64,000 nt of DNA. Source: Arachis hypogaea. Lineage: Eukaryota; Streptophyta; Magnoliopsida; Fabales; Fabaceae. The position numbers and the translations under genes were made by a program. The notes beneath the pieces are model-generated. The model worked only from the letters and a program-made list of their open reading frames with translations, had not been told where the DNA came from and ran no database searches. The stretch spans positions 57,141,546 through 57,205,545 of the forward strand of contig NC_092054.1 in NCBI RefSeq assembly GCF_003086295.3, in the 5' to 3' direction. Below, piece after piece: positions 41,128 to 53,408 of the stretch; positions within the stretch are counted from its first letter, which is position 1, and the number at the start of each line of letters is the position of its first letter.

Positions 41128-41812
41128 TGCGCCGCACAACTCATCCAAATCAGCGCCAATTATCTTCTCTTTTCTTTTCTAATCCTAATTTCCTCTATCT
41201 TTTCTTCTTCCTTTCTTACTTTCTTTTCTTCATCTTTTTAACTTCTCATCCTTTTTCACTTTCATTTTATTTTATTTAATTTATTTGCATACTTTCATTC
41301 ATTGCATATTTTTATTTTTCTTTTCTAAATTTATTATTTTACCATTGGTGTTCAAATGTTCTTATTCAACTGTTACATCTTTTCTGGTATTTTCTTGGTG
41401 CTTAGTGACTTGTTTAATTCTGATTGAGTAATATTATTTAAATCAATGCCAATCTTTTATATCTGTATTACTTTTTCATTGACATGAATTTATATTATCT
41501 CTCCTTCCCCACTCTCTTCCCCATTGTTGCAAATTCTGCACCATTGGTATGCTATGTGCTTCTATTGTTTTCTCACGTACATGTTGAAGCTTCCATGTAA
41601 ATGAGACCCTTATCAATTGGCATTAACCCACCCATACTTTATTTATTTTCTTCTCTTTATTTCTGGGTTACTTTTCTTCCCTTTTTCTTTCAGGATGGCC
41701 ACCGAGGAAGGGAAAGGGAAAGCTTCTAACTAGGGAGACAGGCAAATCAATCTGCACAATCTATAGAGAAAGGCATCAGTTGGAGCAGCCCATCCACTTG
41801 CTCATCTTAGCA
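41128..41812 (+). other. AT-rich non-coding stretch of B
   Basis: No gene seen. Related in layout to 2986-3922 of A. Confidence 0.5.
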
Positions 41813-41848
41813 TGCACCGAGGACGGTGCAATCTTTAAGTGTGGAGAG
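41813..41848 (+). promoter_or_regulatory. Conserved hairpin plus TTTAAGTGTGG tract (element B)
   Basis: TGCACCG-AGGA-CGGTGCA (41813-41830) then AATC and TTTAAGTGTGGAGAGG. One base pair is swapped relative to A. Confidence 0.6.
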
Positions 41849-42846
41849 GTCGATACCAATCTCCATGGGTTAGTTACTCTTCTATCTCAACACCAATGGT
41901 TTATTTTCCTTGTTAGTTGTTGCATTTGCATGTTTGATTGCATGATTATTTGATTTTGTGCATATTTTACCACTTGGTTGAAGTAATATTTTCTTTTTCA
42001 AGAAACCTTTTAAGAGCATTTCACTAATTTGAATAAAATTTAATGTTACACTTGTTTGAAGAAATATTATACTGGAACATGGTTTAGAGCTCGAACACAC
42101 AAAACCTGTGAGATTTTTTAGCCTATTTGAATTGGTTGCATTTTACCAACCAATATTTTATTTTTGGTGTGTGTTTTTCTCTCTAAAATTATGATCTTTG
42201 TCTTGCTTAATTCTATATTTCCATAGTTTGATGTATGCATACACTTACATGATTGAGGCCTTTGTTTCACTGAGCTTACATACCCATATGGCATTACCCT
42301 TTCATTATTCTTTGCAAACCAATGTTGAGCCTATTATACCCCTTTGTTCTTTACTTTAGCACATCATTAACTCTAAGCAAAAAACAATAATGCCCTTAAT
42401 GTGAATCCTTAGTTAGCTTAGACTAGTGAGAGTGCTTATGATTTAAGTGTGGAAAAATTGGCTTTGGAAACATTTGGTTTGAGAATTGAGTATGTTAGAA
42501 TTTTCTGAAAATGTGAAAGAAATGTTTGGGACATGTTCATGCATTCAATAATTTAATCATATGCGTTGAGAAAAACAAAAGAAAAAATAATAATATAGAT
42601 ATATATATAAAAAAAAGAAGTGAGAAAAAGAAAAGAAAAAGAGCAAATAAGAAAAAGGGGACAAAATGCCCCAAAGTAAATGATGAAAGCAATGCATATG
42701 TACTGTACTCAAAATTGGATGCATGAATATGTGAAAAACATAGTTAATGGGTAGTTAGATTTTGCATTGTAATTACATGGATTGTCTTAAGTTAGGTGGA
42801 AAAAGTTTAAGTTAATTAAGGATTCAGATTTTAGTCCACTTGGCCA
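41849..42846 (+). other. B 3' internal remainder, truncated
   Basis: Non-coding, AT-rich, with an AAGTGTGGAAAAATTGG tract near 42440 and a purine-rich run at 42560-42665. Ends CCACTTGGCCA against the F protease. In A the equivalent sequence goes on past this point, so B is cut short. Confidence 0.6.
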
Positions 42847-45800
42847 GTGACCTTGGAGCAAGTATCAACCTAATACCTGCATCCACTATCAGAAAGCTTG
42901 GCTTGACTGAAGAAGTCAAACCAACCCGGATATGTCTTCAACTTGCTGATGGCTCCATTAAATATCCATCAGGCATAATTGAGGACATGATTGTCAAAGT
43001 TGGGCCATTTGCCTTTCCCACTGACTTTGTAGTGTTGGAAATGGAGGAACACAAGAGTGCAATTCTCATTCTAGGAAGACCTTTTCTAGCAACTGGACGA
43101 ACTCTTATTGATGTACAAAAAGGGGAAGTGACCCTGAAAGTCAATGAGGATGAGTTCAAGTTAAATGCTGTCAAAGCTATGCAGCATCCAGACACATCAA
43201 ATGACTGCATGAGTGCTGATATTATTGACTCTTTGGTAGAAGAGATCAATATGACTGAGAGTCTCGAATCAGAGCTAAAGGACATCTTTAAGGATGTTCA
43301 GCCTGATCTGGAGGAACCAGAGAGAACGGAAGAACCTCTGAAAACTCCTCAGGAAGAGGATAAGCCTCCTAAACCCAAGCTCAAACCACTACCACCATCC
43401 CTGAAATATGCATTTTTGGGAGAAAGTGACACTTTTCTGGTGATCATAAGCTCTGCTTTAAATCCACAGGAAGAGAAAGCACTAATTCAGGTGCTGAGGA
43501 CATACAAGACAGCTCTTGGGTGGTCCATAAGTGATCTTAAGGGCATTAGCCCAGCAAGATGCATGCACAAGATCCTATTGGAGGATGATGCTAAGCCAGT
43601 GGTTCAACCACAGAGGCGGCTAAATCCAGCCATGAAGGAGGTGGTGCAGAAAGAGGTCACTAAGTTACTAGAGGTTGGGATTATTTATCCTATTTCTAAT
43701 AGCCCCTGGATGAGCCCTGTCCACGTTGTCCCCAAGAAGGGAGGCATGACAGTGGTTCATAATGAAAAGAATGAACTGGTTCCTACAAGAACAGTTACAG
43801 GGTGGCGTATGTGTATTGACTACAGAAGGCTCAATACAGCTACCAGAAAGGATCATTTTCCTTTAACATTCATAGACCAGATGCTAGAGAGACTAGCAGG
43901 TCACGAATACTACTGCTTTTTGGATGGCTATTCAGGTTACAACCAAATTACAGTAGATCCTCAAGACCAAGAGAAAACAGCATTCACGTGTCCATCTGGA
44001 GTATTTGCCTACAGGAAGATGCCATTTGGTCTGTGTAATGCACCTACAACCTTTCAGAGGTGCATGCTATCTTTTTTCTCTGACATGGTAGAGAAATTTC
44101 TGGAAGTCTTCATGGATGAATTCTCACTATTTGGAGACTCATTCAGCTCCTGTCTTGACCATCTAGCACTTGTTCTGAAAAGGTGTCAAGAGACTAACCT
44201 AGTTTTAAACTGGGAAAAATGTCACTTTATGGTGACTGAAGGAATTGTCCTTGGGCACAAAATTTTGAACAAGGGAATAGAGGTGGATCAAGCTAAGGTA
44301 GAGGTAATTGAAAAACTACCACCACCTGCCAATGTTAAGGCAATCAGAAGCTTTCTGGGGCATGCAGGATTCTACAGGAGGTTTATAAAGGATTTTTTGA
44401 AAATCACAAAACCTCTGAGTAATCTGCTAGCTACTGACACACCATTTGTCTTTGACATAGGGTGTTTGTAGGCCTTTGAGACTCTGAAAGCTAAGTTGGT
44501 CACGGCACCTGTCATTTCTGCACCAGACTGGACATTACCATTCGAATTAATGTGTGATTCCAGTGACCATGCTATTAGTGCAGTATTGGGACAGAGGCAT
44601 GACAAGCTTCTGCACGTTATTTACTATGCTAGCTGTGTTTTAAATGGTGCACAAAAAAGATTACACAACCACAGAAAAAGAGTTGCTTGCAGTGGTTTAT
44701 GCCATTGATAAGTTTAGATCCTATTTAGTAGGTTCAAAAGTGATTTTGTATACTGACGATGCTGCTCTTAAATACCTACTCACAAAGCAGGATTCAAAAC
44801 CCAGGCTCATAAGATGGGTGTTGCTTCTGCAAGAGTTTGATATAGAAATAAGAGACAAAAAATGGACAGAGAACCAGGTAGCTGATCACCTGTCCCGGAT
44901 AGAACCAGTAGCAGGGGCGTCCCTCCCTCCTACTGAGATATCTGAGACCTTTCCGGATGAGCAACTCTTCACCATTCAGGAAGCACCATGGTTTGCAGAC
45001 ACTTAAAATTATAAAGATGTGAGGTTCATACCCAAGGAGTACAGCAGGCAGCAAACGAAAAAACTAATTTCTGATGCAAAGTACTACTTATGGGATGAAC
45101 CATATCTCTTTAAGAGATGTGCAGACGGAATGATCCGCAGATGCATGCCCAGAGAAGAGGCACAGAAGATCCTATGGTATTGCCATGGATCACAATATGG
45201 AGGACATTTCGGAGGTGAGCGAACAGCCACTAAAGTCCTCCAATGTGGGTTCTATTGGCCTACTCTCCATAGAGATGCCCGAGAGTTTGTGCGTAACTGT
45301 GACAGTTGCCAAAGAGCTGGTAACTTACCTCATGGTTATGCCATGCCTCAACAAGGGATCTTAGAGATTGAGTTATTTGATATATGGGGTATTGACTTCA
45401 TGGGTCCTTTCCCACCATCATACTCAAACACTTACATTCTGGTGGCAGTAAACTACGTATCTAAATGGGTAGAAGCAATTACCACACCCACTAATGATAC
45501 TAAGACAGTGCTGAAGTTCCTCCAGAAACATATCTTCAGCAGATTTGGTGTTCCCAGAGTACTAATCAGTGACGGGGGCACTCATTTCTGTAATAAATAG
45601 CTTTACTCTGCTATGGTCCGATATGGAATTAGCCACAAAGTAGCAACTCCATATCATCCACAGACAAATGGGCAGGCTGAAGTCTCTAATAAAGAACTAA
45701 AAAGAATCCTGGAACAGACTGTAATTTTCCGTAGAAAGGATTTGGCAAAAAGCTTGGATGATGCTCTGTGGGCATACAGAACAGCATTCAAGACTCCTAT

Positions 45801-46266
45801 AGGAACCTCTCCATACCAGCTTGTGTATGGCAAGGCTTGTCATCTGCCCGTGGAACTGGAACATAAAGCCTACTGGACAACCAGATTCCTAAACCTGGAT
45901 GCCAAGTTAGCTGGAGAGAAAAGATTGCTCCAGCTGAATGAGTTAGAGGAATTCAGACTTGATACTTTTGAAAATGCTAAGATTTATAAGGAGAAAGCAA
46001 AAAGGTGGCATGACAAGAAACTGTCATCTAGAGTCTTTGAACCAGGACAGAAAGTTCTGCTGTTTAACTCTAGGCTCAAACTATTCCCCGGGAAATTAAA
46101 ATCCCAGTGGAGGGGACCATATGTGATTACAAGTGTGTCACCATATGGATATATTGAGCTTCAGGATATTGACTCTGACAAAAATTTCATTGTTAATGGA
46201 CAGAGAATCAAACATTATCTTGAAAGTAATTTTGAGCAAGAATGCTCAAAACTGAGACTAGAATAA
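42847..46266 (+). pseudogene. F protease (continued), RT, RNase H and integrase
   Basis: Resumes the protease with DLGASINLIPAST, then LILGRPFLATGR, RT ([31 protein letters not shown]), RNase H (LMCDSSDHAISAVLG), HHCC, integrase core ([23 protein letters not shown]) and the tail to a stop at 46264-46266. Damage: the RT catalytic box reads MDEF instead of MDDF; TAG at 44469-44471; a frameshift near 44650 in the RNase H; TAA at 45004-45006; TAG at 45598-45600. Two of the three stops fit C-to-T change of Gln codons. It cannot make an active enzyme. Confidence 0.9.
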
Positions 46267-46463
46267 AGCTCAGCCAAGGTCCAGCTAAAGACAATAAAGA
46301 AGCGCTTGCTGGGAGGTAACCCAGCCATTAGCAAGTTATTTACTTTTTTTCATTAATACTTATAGAAGTTTGATATAAATTGTCTTCAAGATTAATCATC
46401 AAATTGTAGGAATTCACAAAGTTAGAGAAGGATTCAGCGCAAAAAGCAGAGAAAAGGAGCTCA

Positions 46464-46765
46464 CTGGCATGAAAATGCCAGTAAGGGGCATTTTGGGCGT
46501 TAAACGCCAGAATGGATACCATTCTGGGCGTTTAACGCCAGTAAAGATACCATTTTGGGCATTAAACGCCAGAATGGGTACCATTCTGGGCGTTTAACGC
46601 CAGAATTGCAGCATCCTGGGCGTTCAGAAAAACGCCCAGTAACAAAAGATTTCTTGCGTTTAACGCCAGTCAGGGTACCTGGCTGGGCGTTAAACGCCCA
46701 CAATGGCCAATATATGGGCGTTAAACGCTAGAATGGATACCATTCTGGGCGTTTAACGCCAGAAA
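46464..46765. repeat. Palindrome array, period ~31 bp (F, pol-ORF3 spacer)
   Basis: Units at 46464, 46496, 46527, 46558, 46589, 46619, about 46654, 46686, 46717 and 46748. Units here are mostly GGCGTTTAACGCC or GGCGTTAAACGCC. Confidence 0.95.
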
Positions 46766-47241
46766 GGCAGGGGGAGAGGATTTTGTTTTCCACTTCAAAA
46801 TTTTTCAGACTTTCATGTTTTGATTCATAATTTTCTACATAAACATGTTACAAATTTTCTTCATTCACCTTCAATTTTCGAAAATTCAACAATTTTCTAA
46901 ATCCCTTTTCAATTTTCTTTCAAATCCTTCCCAAATCTTCTTCAAAAACTCAAGTATTTTCTCAATTTCTTTCCAAATCTTTTCCAACTCAGCATATCAT
47001 CTCTTAATTCTTAGATGCATTAACAAATTTTCAGATTTAACCCCTTTATATCTTTTCCATATAAAAATCTCATCTTTTTCATATCATGATTCTATTTTTT
47101 TCACCAATCATATCTTTATGTCATATCTTTTACAAATTTTCGAAATCCCTCCCCTCCACTTATATATACACATTCGGCCATCCCCACCTCTCCACCATTC
47201 GAATTTGCCTCTCCTCCTATCTCTCTCCTTTCCTTTCTTTT
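46766..47241 (+). other. F spacer before ORF3
   Basis: T- and C-rich, no gene. An open frame runs through it but is not conserved in E or G. Confidence 0.6.
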
Positions 47242-47276
47242 GCTTGAGGGCAAGCAAACCTCTAAGTTTAGTGTGT
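47242..47276 (+). promoter_or_regulatory. Hairpin plus TCTAAGTTTAGTGTG before F ORF3
   Basis: GCTTG-AGGG-CAAGC at 47242-47255, then AAACC and the tract, 37 nt before the ATG. Confidence 0.65.
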
Positions 47277-47312
47277 TTTTCCGTGATCACCGAGCTAAGA
47301 CTCATTAAGATC

Positions 47313-48416
47313 ATGGCCCCTAAGGGAAAACAAACCAATTCAAGAGGCAAGAAAGAGAATACTCCAAAGAGTCTTTGGAATCAAGAGAGGTTCTTAACCA
47401 AAGAACATGCAGATCATTACCACAAAATAATGAGTCTGAGGTCAGTGATCCCGGAAGTTAAATTCGATCTGAAAGAAGCTGAATATCCGGAGATCCAAGA
47501 GCAAATTCGAAATAGAGGATGGGAAATTCTAGCTAATCCTGAGACAAAGGTTGGAAGAAATATGGTTTAGGAATTCTACTCAAATCTGTGGCTAACAGAT
47601 AAGCAGAGAATAACTGGAACCGCCTTTCATACCTTATGAACTATGGTCAGAGGGAGGATTATTTACTTCCACCTGGACAAAATAAGAGAGGTCTTCAAAC
47701 TGCCTCAACTACAAGATGATCCAGAATCCTTTAATAGGAGAATGGTGAGAGTAGATAAGGGGTTGGACCAAGTTCTAGAGGACATATGCCTCCCTGGAAC
47801 TAAGTGGATAACCAACTCAAAAGGTGTCCCAAATCAACTCAAGAGAAGAGATCTCAAACCAGTCGCAAGAGGCTGGTTGGACTTCATTGGGCGTTCTATA
47901 CTACCCACTAGCAACCGCTCTGAGGTCATTGTCAAAAGAGCAGTGATGATTTATTGTATTATGCTGGAAAACGAAGTGGAGATTCATCATCTGATTTCTT
48001 GTGAGATTTACACAATTGCAAACAAGAACTCCACTGAAGCCAAACTAGCTTATCCAAGCTTAATTTCTCTGCTATGTAAAGATGCTGGGGTAAGGATGGG
48101 AGTAGATAAATTCATCCCAATCGAACATCCAATCACCAAGAAGTCAATAGAAGGACAACAAGTGCCAGATAACTCCATCAAAAGGAGGGCGCAGGAGTTC
48201 CTCCCAGAAATCCCTGAAATTGACTAGTGGACCCGCCTAGAAGCATCTGTCACCAAGCTACAAGAAGCTATTGATCAACTTAAGGAAGAACAGCAAAATC
48301 AAAACTGCATGCTCTGCAAGCTGCTTAAGGAATAGGAGAAGCAAGGGCGTGAGCTACAGGAGCTGAAGCGCCAGAAGCTCTCCCTTGAGGGACCAGACAC
48401 CCCACAGATTGAATGA
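47313..48416 (+). pseudogene. F ORF3, four in-frame stops
   Basis: ATG at 47313 (MAPKGKQ), end TGA at 48414-48416, 367 codons in one frame. Stops at 47568 (TAG), 47637 (TGA), 48225 (TAG) and 48333 (TAG). No frameshift is needed. The conserved core is the same as in G, including NPETKVGRNMV and VARGWLDFIGRS, with the Glu/Gln-rich coiled coil at the end. Confidence 0.8.
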
Positions 48417-49567
48417 GCATCCACTTCTCAAAATCAAGGTTGTTGAGTCCTAACTCTGTGATAACCTTTATTATTAGGAATCTATTTTAAAAGTCATTTA
48501 TTTTTCTATTTTTTTTTTATTTTCTGTCTTCTATTATTATTGGTCTGCTCTTATATTTATTTTTTAGTCTTATTTTTATTCCATGATTAATAAAATTTAA
48601 AGTTTATGTCTTAAAGCTATGAATGTCCTATGAATCCACCACCTTTCTTAAATGAAAAATGTTTTTAATCACAAAAGAACAAGAAGTACATGAATTTCAG
48701 ATTATATCTTGAAATTAGTCTAATTATTTTAATGTGGTGGCAATATTTTTTGTCTTTTGAATGAATGCTTGAACAGTGCATATTTTTGAATTTATTGTGC
48801 ATGAATGTTAAAATTTTTGGCTCTTGAAAGAATAATGGAAGAGGAGAAATGTTATTGATGATCTGAAAAATTATAAAAATGATTCTTGAAGCAAGAAAAA
48901 GCAGTGAATAGAGAAAGCTTGAAAAAAAAAGGGAGTAGCGAAAATTAAAAGAAAAAGAAAGAAAAAGAAAAAACAAGCAGAAAAAGCCAACAACCCTTTA
49001 AACCAAAAGGCAAGGGTAAAAAGGATCCAAGGCTTTGAGCATTAATGGATAGGAGGGCTAAAGGGAATAAAATCCTGGCCTGAGTGGCTAAATCAAGCTG
49101 TCCCTAACCATGTGCTTGTGGCGTGAAGGTGTCAAGTGAAAAGCTTGAGACTGAGTGGTTAAAGTTGTGATCCAAATCAAAAAGAGTGTGCTTAAGAACT
49201 CTGGACAACTCTAATTGGGGACTTCTAGCTAAGTCACAATCTGAAAAGGTTCACCCAGTTATGTGTCTGTGGCATTTATGTATCCGGTGGTAATACCGGA
49301 AAACAAAGTGCTTAGGGCCACGGCCAAGACTCATAAAGTAACTGTGTTCAAGAATCAATATACTGTACTAGGAGAATCAATAACACTATCTGAATTCTGA
49401 GTTCCTATAGATGCCAATCATTCTGAACTTCAAAGGAAAAATGAGATGCCAAAACTATTCAGAAGCAAAAAGCTACTAGCCCCGCTCATCTAATTTGAAC
49501 TAAGCTTCATTGATATTATGGGATTTATAGTATATTCTCTTCTTTTTATCTTATTTTGTTTTCAGTT
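48417..49567 (+). other. F 3' untranslated region
   Basis: No gene seen. Homologous to the 3' UTRs of C and G. Confidence 0.7.
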
Positions 49568-49602
49568 GCTTGGGGACAAGCAACAATTTAAGTTTGGTGT
49601 TG
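49568..49602 (+). promoter_or_regulatory. Hairpin and plus-strand primer region of F
   Basis: GCTTG-GGGA-CAAGC (49568-49581), AACAA, TTTAAGTTTGGTGTTG, then the LTR. Confidence 0.6.
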
Positions 49603-51147
49603 TGATGAGCGGATAATTTATACGCTTTTTGGCATTATTTTTAGTATGTTTTTAGTATATTTTAGTTAGTTTTTATTATGTTTTTACTAGTTTTTATTCA
49701 AAAATCACATTTCTGGACTTTACTATGAGTTTGTGTGTTTTTCTGTGATTTCAGGTATTTTCTGGCTGAAATTGAGGGACCTGATCAAAAATCTGATCCA
49801 GAGGCTGAAGAAGGACTGCAGATGTTGTTGGATTATGACCCTCCTGCACTCGAAATGGATTTTCTCGAGCTACAGAAGCCTAATTGGTGCGCTATCAATT
49901 TCTTTGGAAAGTAGACATCCTGGGCTTTCCAGCAATATTAATAGTCCATACTTTGCCCGAGTTTTGATGACACAAACTGGCGTTGGAACGCCAACTTTCT
50001 ACCCTATTCTGGCGTTAAATGCCAGAACTGGCATAAAAGCTGGAGTTAAACGCCCAAACTGGCACAAAAGCTGGCGTTTAACTCCAAGAAAAGTCTCTAC
50101 ATGTGAAAGCTTCAATGCTCAGCCCAAGCACACACCAAGTGGGTCCCGGAAGTGGATTTCTACACTAACTATTCTAGCTTACTCATTTTCTGTAATCCTA
50201 GGTCACTAGTTCATTATAAAAACCACTTTTAGAGATTCATTTTGTACTTCATGACAATTTATATTCGAACTTGTATCTTCTACGGCATGAGTCTCTAAAC
50301 CCATGGTTAGGGGTGAGGAGCTCTGCTGTGTTTTGATGAATTAATGCAATTACTATTGTTTTCCATTCAATCACGCTTATTTCTCTTCTAAGATATTCAC
50401 TCGCACTTCAACTTGATGAATGTGATGATCCATGACACTCATCACCATTCTCAACCTATGAACGCGTGCCTGACAACCACTACCGTTCTACCTTAGACTG
50501 AGTGTATATCTCTTAGCCTCCTGATTCAGATCAGAGTCTTCGTGGTATAGGCTAGAATTATTGGCAGCTATTCTTGAGATCCAGAAAGTCTAAATCTTGT
50601 CTGTGGTATTCCAAGTAGGATCTGGGAAGGGATGACTGTGACGAGCTTCAAACTCGCGAGTGCTGGGCGTAGTGACAGACGCAAAAGGATCAATGGATCC
50701 TATTCCAACATGAGTGAGAACCAACAGATGATTAGCCATGCGGTGACAGCGCATTTGGACTATTTTCACTGAGAGGGCAGATGGAAGCCATTGACAACGG
50801 TGATCCACCAACATGCAGCTTACCATGGAAGGAGCCTTGCGTGCGTGACAAAGAAGACAGTAAGAAAGCAGAGATTCAGAAGACAAAGCATCTCCAAAAC
50901 CTCAACCTGTTCTCCATTACTGAATCACAGGTACTTTTTATTTCATGTTGTTTATTTTTCATAAATACAATCACTCTCATCATTAATCTCCTGACTAAGA
51001 TTTACAAAATAGCCATAGCTTGCTTCAAGCCGACAATCTCTGTGAGATCGACCCTTACTCACGTAAGGTATTACTTGGACGACCCAGTGCACTTGCTGGT
51101 TAGTTGTGCGAAATTGTGAAAAGTGTGAATCACAATTTCGTGCACCA
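49603..51147 (+). repeat. F 3' LTR
   Basis: TGATGAGCGG to GTGCACCA, followed by the aaagc duplication. Lacks the duplication found in the 5' LTR. Confidence 0.95.
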
Positions 51148-51152
51148 AAAGC

Positions 51153-51528
51153 CATGACCTCAATAAAATCAATCTACAAGTATTATATGAAAGAATGCAA
51201 AGAAGACTAGTTGAACAAAGCTAGCTTCGACTAAAGCAGGAAATAAAGCACAAAGGCAATCAAAAGAGGTCGGACAGCAAGATTCCAACACTCTCAAGAT
51301 TCCAAAAAAGTATAAAAAAGATGCAGACAATCATATCACAAAAGAAACAAAGTTGCTATAATAGCAAACTCAAGAGGCCGCCTGAGGTCGACCCTAAGAA
51401 GCTTAGAAAACTACTTTGTTGCTAAAAGAAAAGCAACTAAAATATCCGAAGTCAAAATAGACCACCAATTACAGAAATAAGAGTTTAAAAGCCCATAGAT
51501 CGGGCTGTCCACAATACATCAAAGAAAA
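51153..51528 (+). other. D 3' region, non-coding
   Basis: D resumes here after F. No gene or repeat recognised. Confidence 0.5.
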
Positions 51529-53408
51529 TTATAAAGGATTCAAAGACTCCCCAGTGGCAGCATCTCGGGGTGAAGGAGGACGAGTCTGGAGGGGGACAGC
51601 GTCGACAGTCCCATCCGCCCAATTCAGGATTTGAACATCAGGATCCGAATCAGGGTGTTCGACCTTAGCTGCAAGCTTGGAAAAAGTCAAGACAACAGAA
51701 GTCTTGATGGATGGCACAGGGGGTGGATCGACATCATCATCATCTTCATCCGGGGCAGGGACAATCTTCCCATTTTCCACAATATTATCTGAGCTGAAGA
51801 GAGAAAGGTCGAGCTCGGGAGTAAGAACTCGGACCTGATCCTTCAAGTTCTCATAAGCAGTAGTCACACTGCCCACGAGATGGTCCTGAAGCTCGGCATA
51901 GTCAGCTCGGGCAGATTCTAAACTCTCCCTAAGCTCCATTATCTCACCATAAGTCAAGACATAGCTCTCTTTATGCTTCAGCGCCATATCCTCAGCCAAC
52001 TTTGCAGAAGTCACCGCAGTAGTAGCCCGATTCTTCTCACCCTCCAACGCTCTTTCCAACTTCGCCACCTTCACCTCAAGCTCCTCCTTCAACCCCTTGA
52101 TCCTGTCGAAGTCTGATTTGGCCTCTTCCATAAAACCTTTGGTCTCTTGAATGGGAAGATCTTGGGCAGTTCGATATAAAGCTACTCTCATATGTGCCAT
52201 CTTAATACTGCTTCGGGTAATAAAGTCCAAATGATGAAGGAGGGAGACATCGTCAATAGGAACAACACCATAAGGAGCAATTTGTTGATCAACAAAACCA
52301 ACAGCATCAAAATCAGGAGCGTCCAGATTAAAGGGCTCAACAGTCCTCTGTCTTTTTGGAGGAAGGCCGGCAGAGGGAGAAGAGGTAGCAGTAGAAGTCT
52401 GGGGGGATCAACTAAATAGACCTGAGGTGTAGGAATCATCTTCCTCGGCCCAGCAGTGTTCAAGACAGGCTTCGTGGGAGGAATCTGGGAAGATCCTTCC
52501 CTAGCAACTTTAATCATCTCTAAAAATACACAAGAAACCAAGTTATAAACTAGAAAGAAAAGGAATGAACTCGACAAAATAAACAAGTACAACAAATACA
52601 AAAGAAGTTGACCCCTTCCCAGCTCAGCTCGGAGAAGTGAAGGATTGCCTAAAAATTTCTTTGTATCAAGATGGGGAGGCTACCTCCAGTTCTCTTCCAA
52701 CACAGTTACAAAAGCTTGCTCAATTTCATCTAACATCTTCCAAGTATACCTAGACACCACTACATTCTTTTGCCACTCTAAAGGAAAGCTGGACTTGCCA
52801 TTCTCATCCAAAAAGAAAGGCCGGGCTCCTTCAACAGCCCGGACCTTAAAAAAGTAGTTCTTAAAATCCCTAAAAGACTCATCATATATAGAAAAAACTT
52901 TGTGTTCTTGGGCAGACCTGAAAGAAATCCAAGAAGCTTTCTTTTTGGTAGTCCCAGGTTTGGTCAACACAAAGAGGTAAAAGAAGAGAGTATGAGAAGG
53001 TTTGACATCAAATTCTTGGCAAAGCAACTAAAAGATCTTGATAAAGCCCCATGAGTTTGGATGGAGCTGGGATGGAGCTACATTACACGACCACAACAAG
53101 TCGGTCTCAAAGGAGGTGAAAAGAAGGGTGATGTTCATTTGGCTGAAAAAGAAGTCGTACACATAAAAGAAGGGGCGTTCCCACTGGATCAGAGAAGGAA
53201 AGCAAACCCTTTCGTCAGAGTCAGGCGCCACAAATTCATAGTTTTTCTCCTAATCCCTACTACTACAGACCCGGTGATGTTTTCTAAGCTCCACGATATA
53301 CTCAAAATTAACTACAGAAACACACATCAGGACGAGGGAGTCCAACCAGTCAGACATACCCTCAGGGAACTTGGAAGACATCTCAACAATATTTTTGCGA
53401 GAAGACAT
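51529..53408 (-). pseudogene. D antisense gene (gypsy-type 'transposase' family) with candidate intron
   Basis: Opposite to gag-pol, between pol and the 3' LTR. From an ATG at 53408 one frame reads to about 52400, with stops after SSRD (about 53252), before LLCQEF (53028-53030) and at 52680-52682. It carries YDFFFSQMNITLLFTSF, VAPSQLHPNSWGFIKIF, FYLFVLTKPG and WISFRSAQEHKVFSIYDESF, the pattern of the putative gypsy-type transposon domain (Pfam Transposase_28 as I recall). A 93-nt candidate intron lies at 52612-52520. After a frame change near a G run at 52401-52406, the last 233 codons (52230-51529) form a long coiled coil and an acidic tail ending at 51529. Function unknown; antisense genes are known from the Tat lineage. 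Confidence 0.7.
52520..52612 (-). other. Candidate intron in the D antisense gene
   Basis: On the minus strand GT at 52612-52611 and TTTTTAG ending at 52520. T-rich, 93 nt. Exon joining keeps the frame (phase 1: last base G at 52613, then AG-ATG from 52519). Confidence 0.45.

Larger units (their letters stand above)
25309..42846 (+). mobile_element. Element B: non-autonomous LTR element lacking pol and 3' LTR, host of G
   Basis: Inserted in the protease codon region of F; the F reading continues across it. The bases GTGAC flank it on both sides (25304-25308, 42847-42851), like a target duplication. Left is an LTR of about 711 bp (split by G), then the primer site at 38034, a leader, an ORF of about 560 codons, a palindrome array, a hairpin and AT-rich sequence. 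No second LTR is found and the right end is in internal sequence, judged by comparison with A. Without G it is about 5.5 kb. Confidence 0.7.
20946..51147 (+). mobile_element. Element F: Athila-like gag-pol-ORF3 retrotransposon, interrupted by B and G
   Basis: Two LTRs of one family and a 5-bp target duplication aaagc (20941-20945 and 51148-51152) in the 3' region of D. Its protease region is split by B at 25309-42846. Order: LTR, primer site, leader, gag-protease with palindrome array, RT, RNase H, integrase, second array, hairpin, ORF3, 3' UTR, hairpin, LTR. Over about 640 compared LTR positions I count about 29 differences. Coding is broken by stops, one frameshift and a catalytic change in RT. 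Confidence 0.9.

Noticed and set aside
40519..41137. Arg-rich ORFs on both strands over the CGCG doublets
   Set aside because: Product of the CGCG repeats and the (TA)n run, no domain.
46845..47312. N-terminal extension of F ORF3
   Set aside because: The open frame runs through the T/C-rich spacer and hairpin; no counterpart in G or E.
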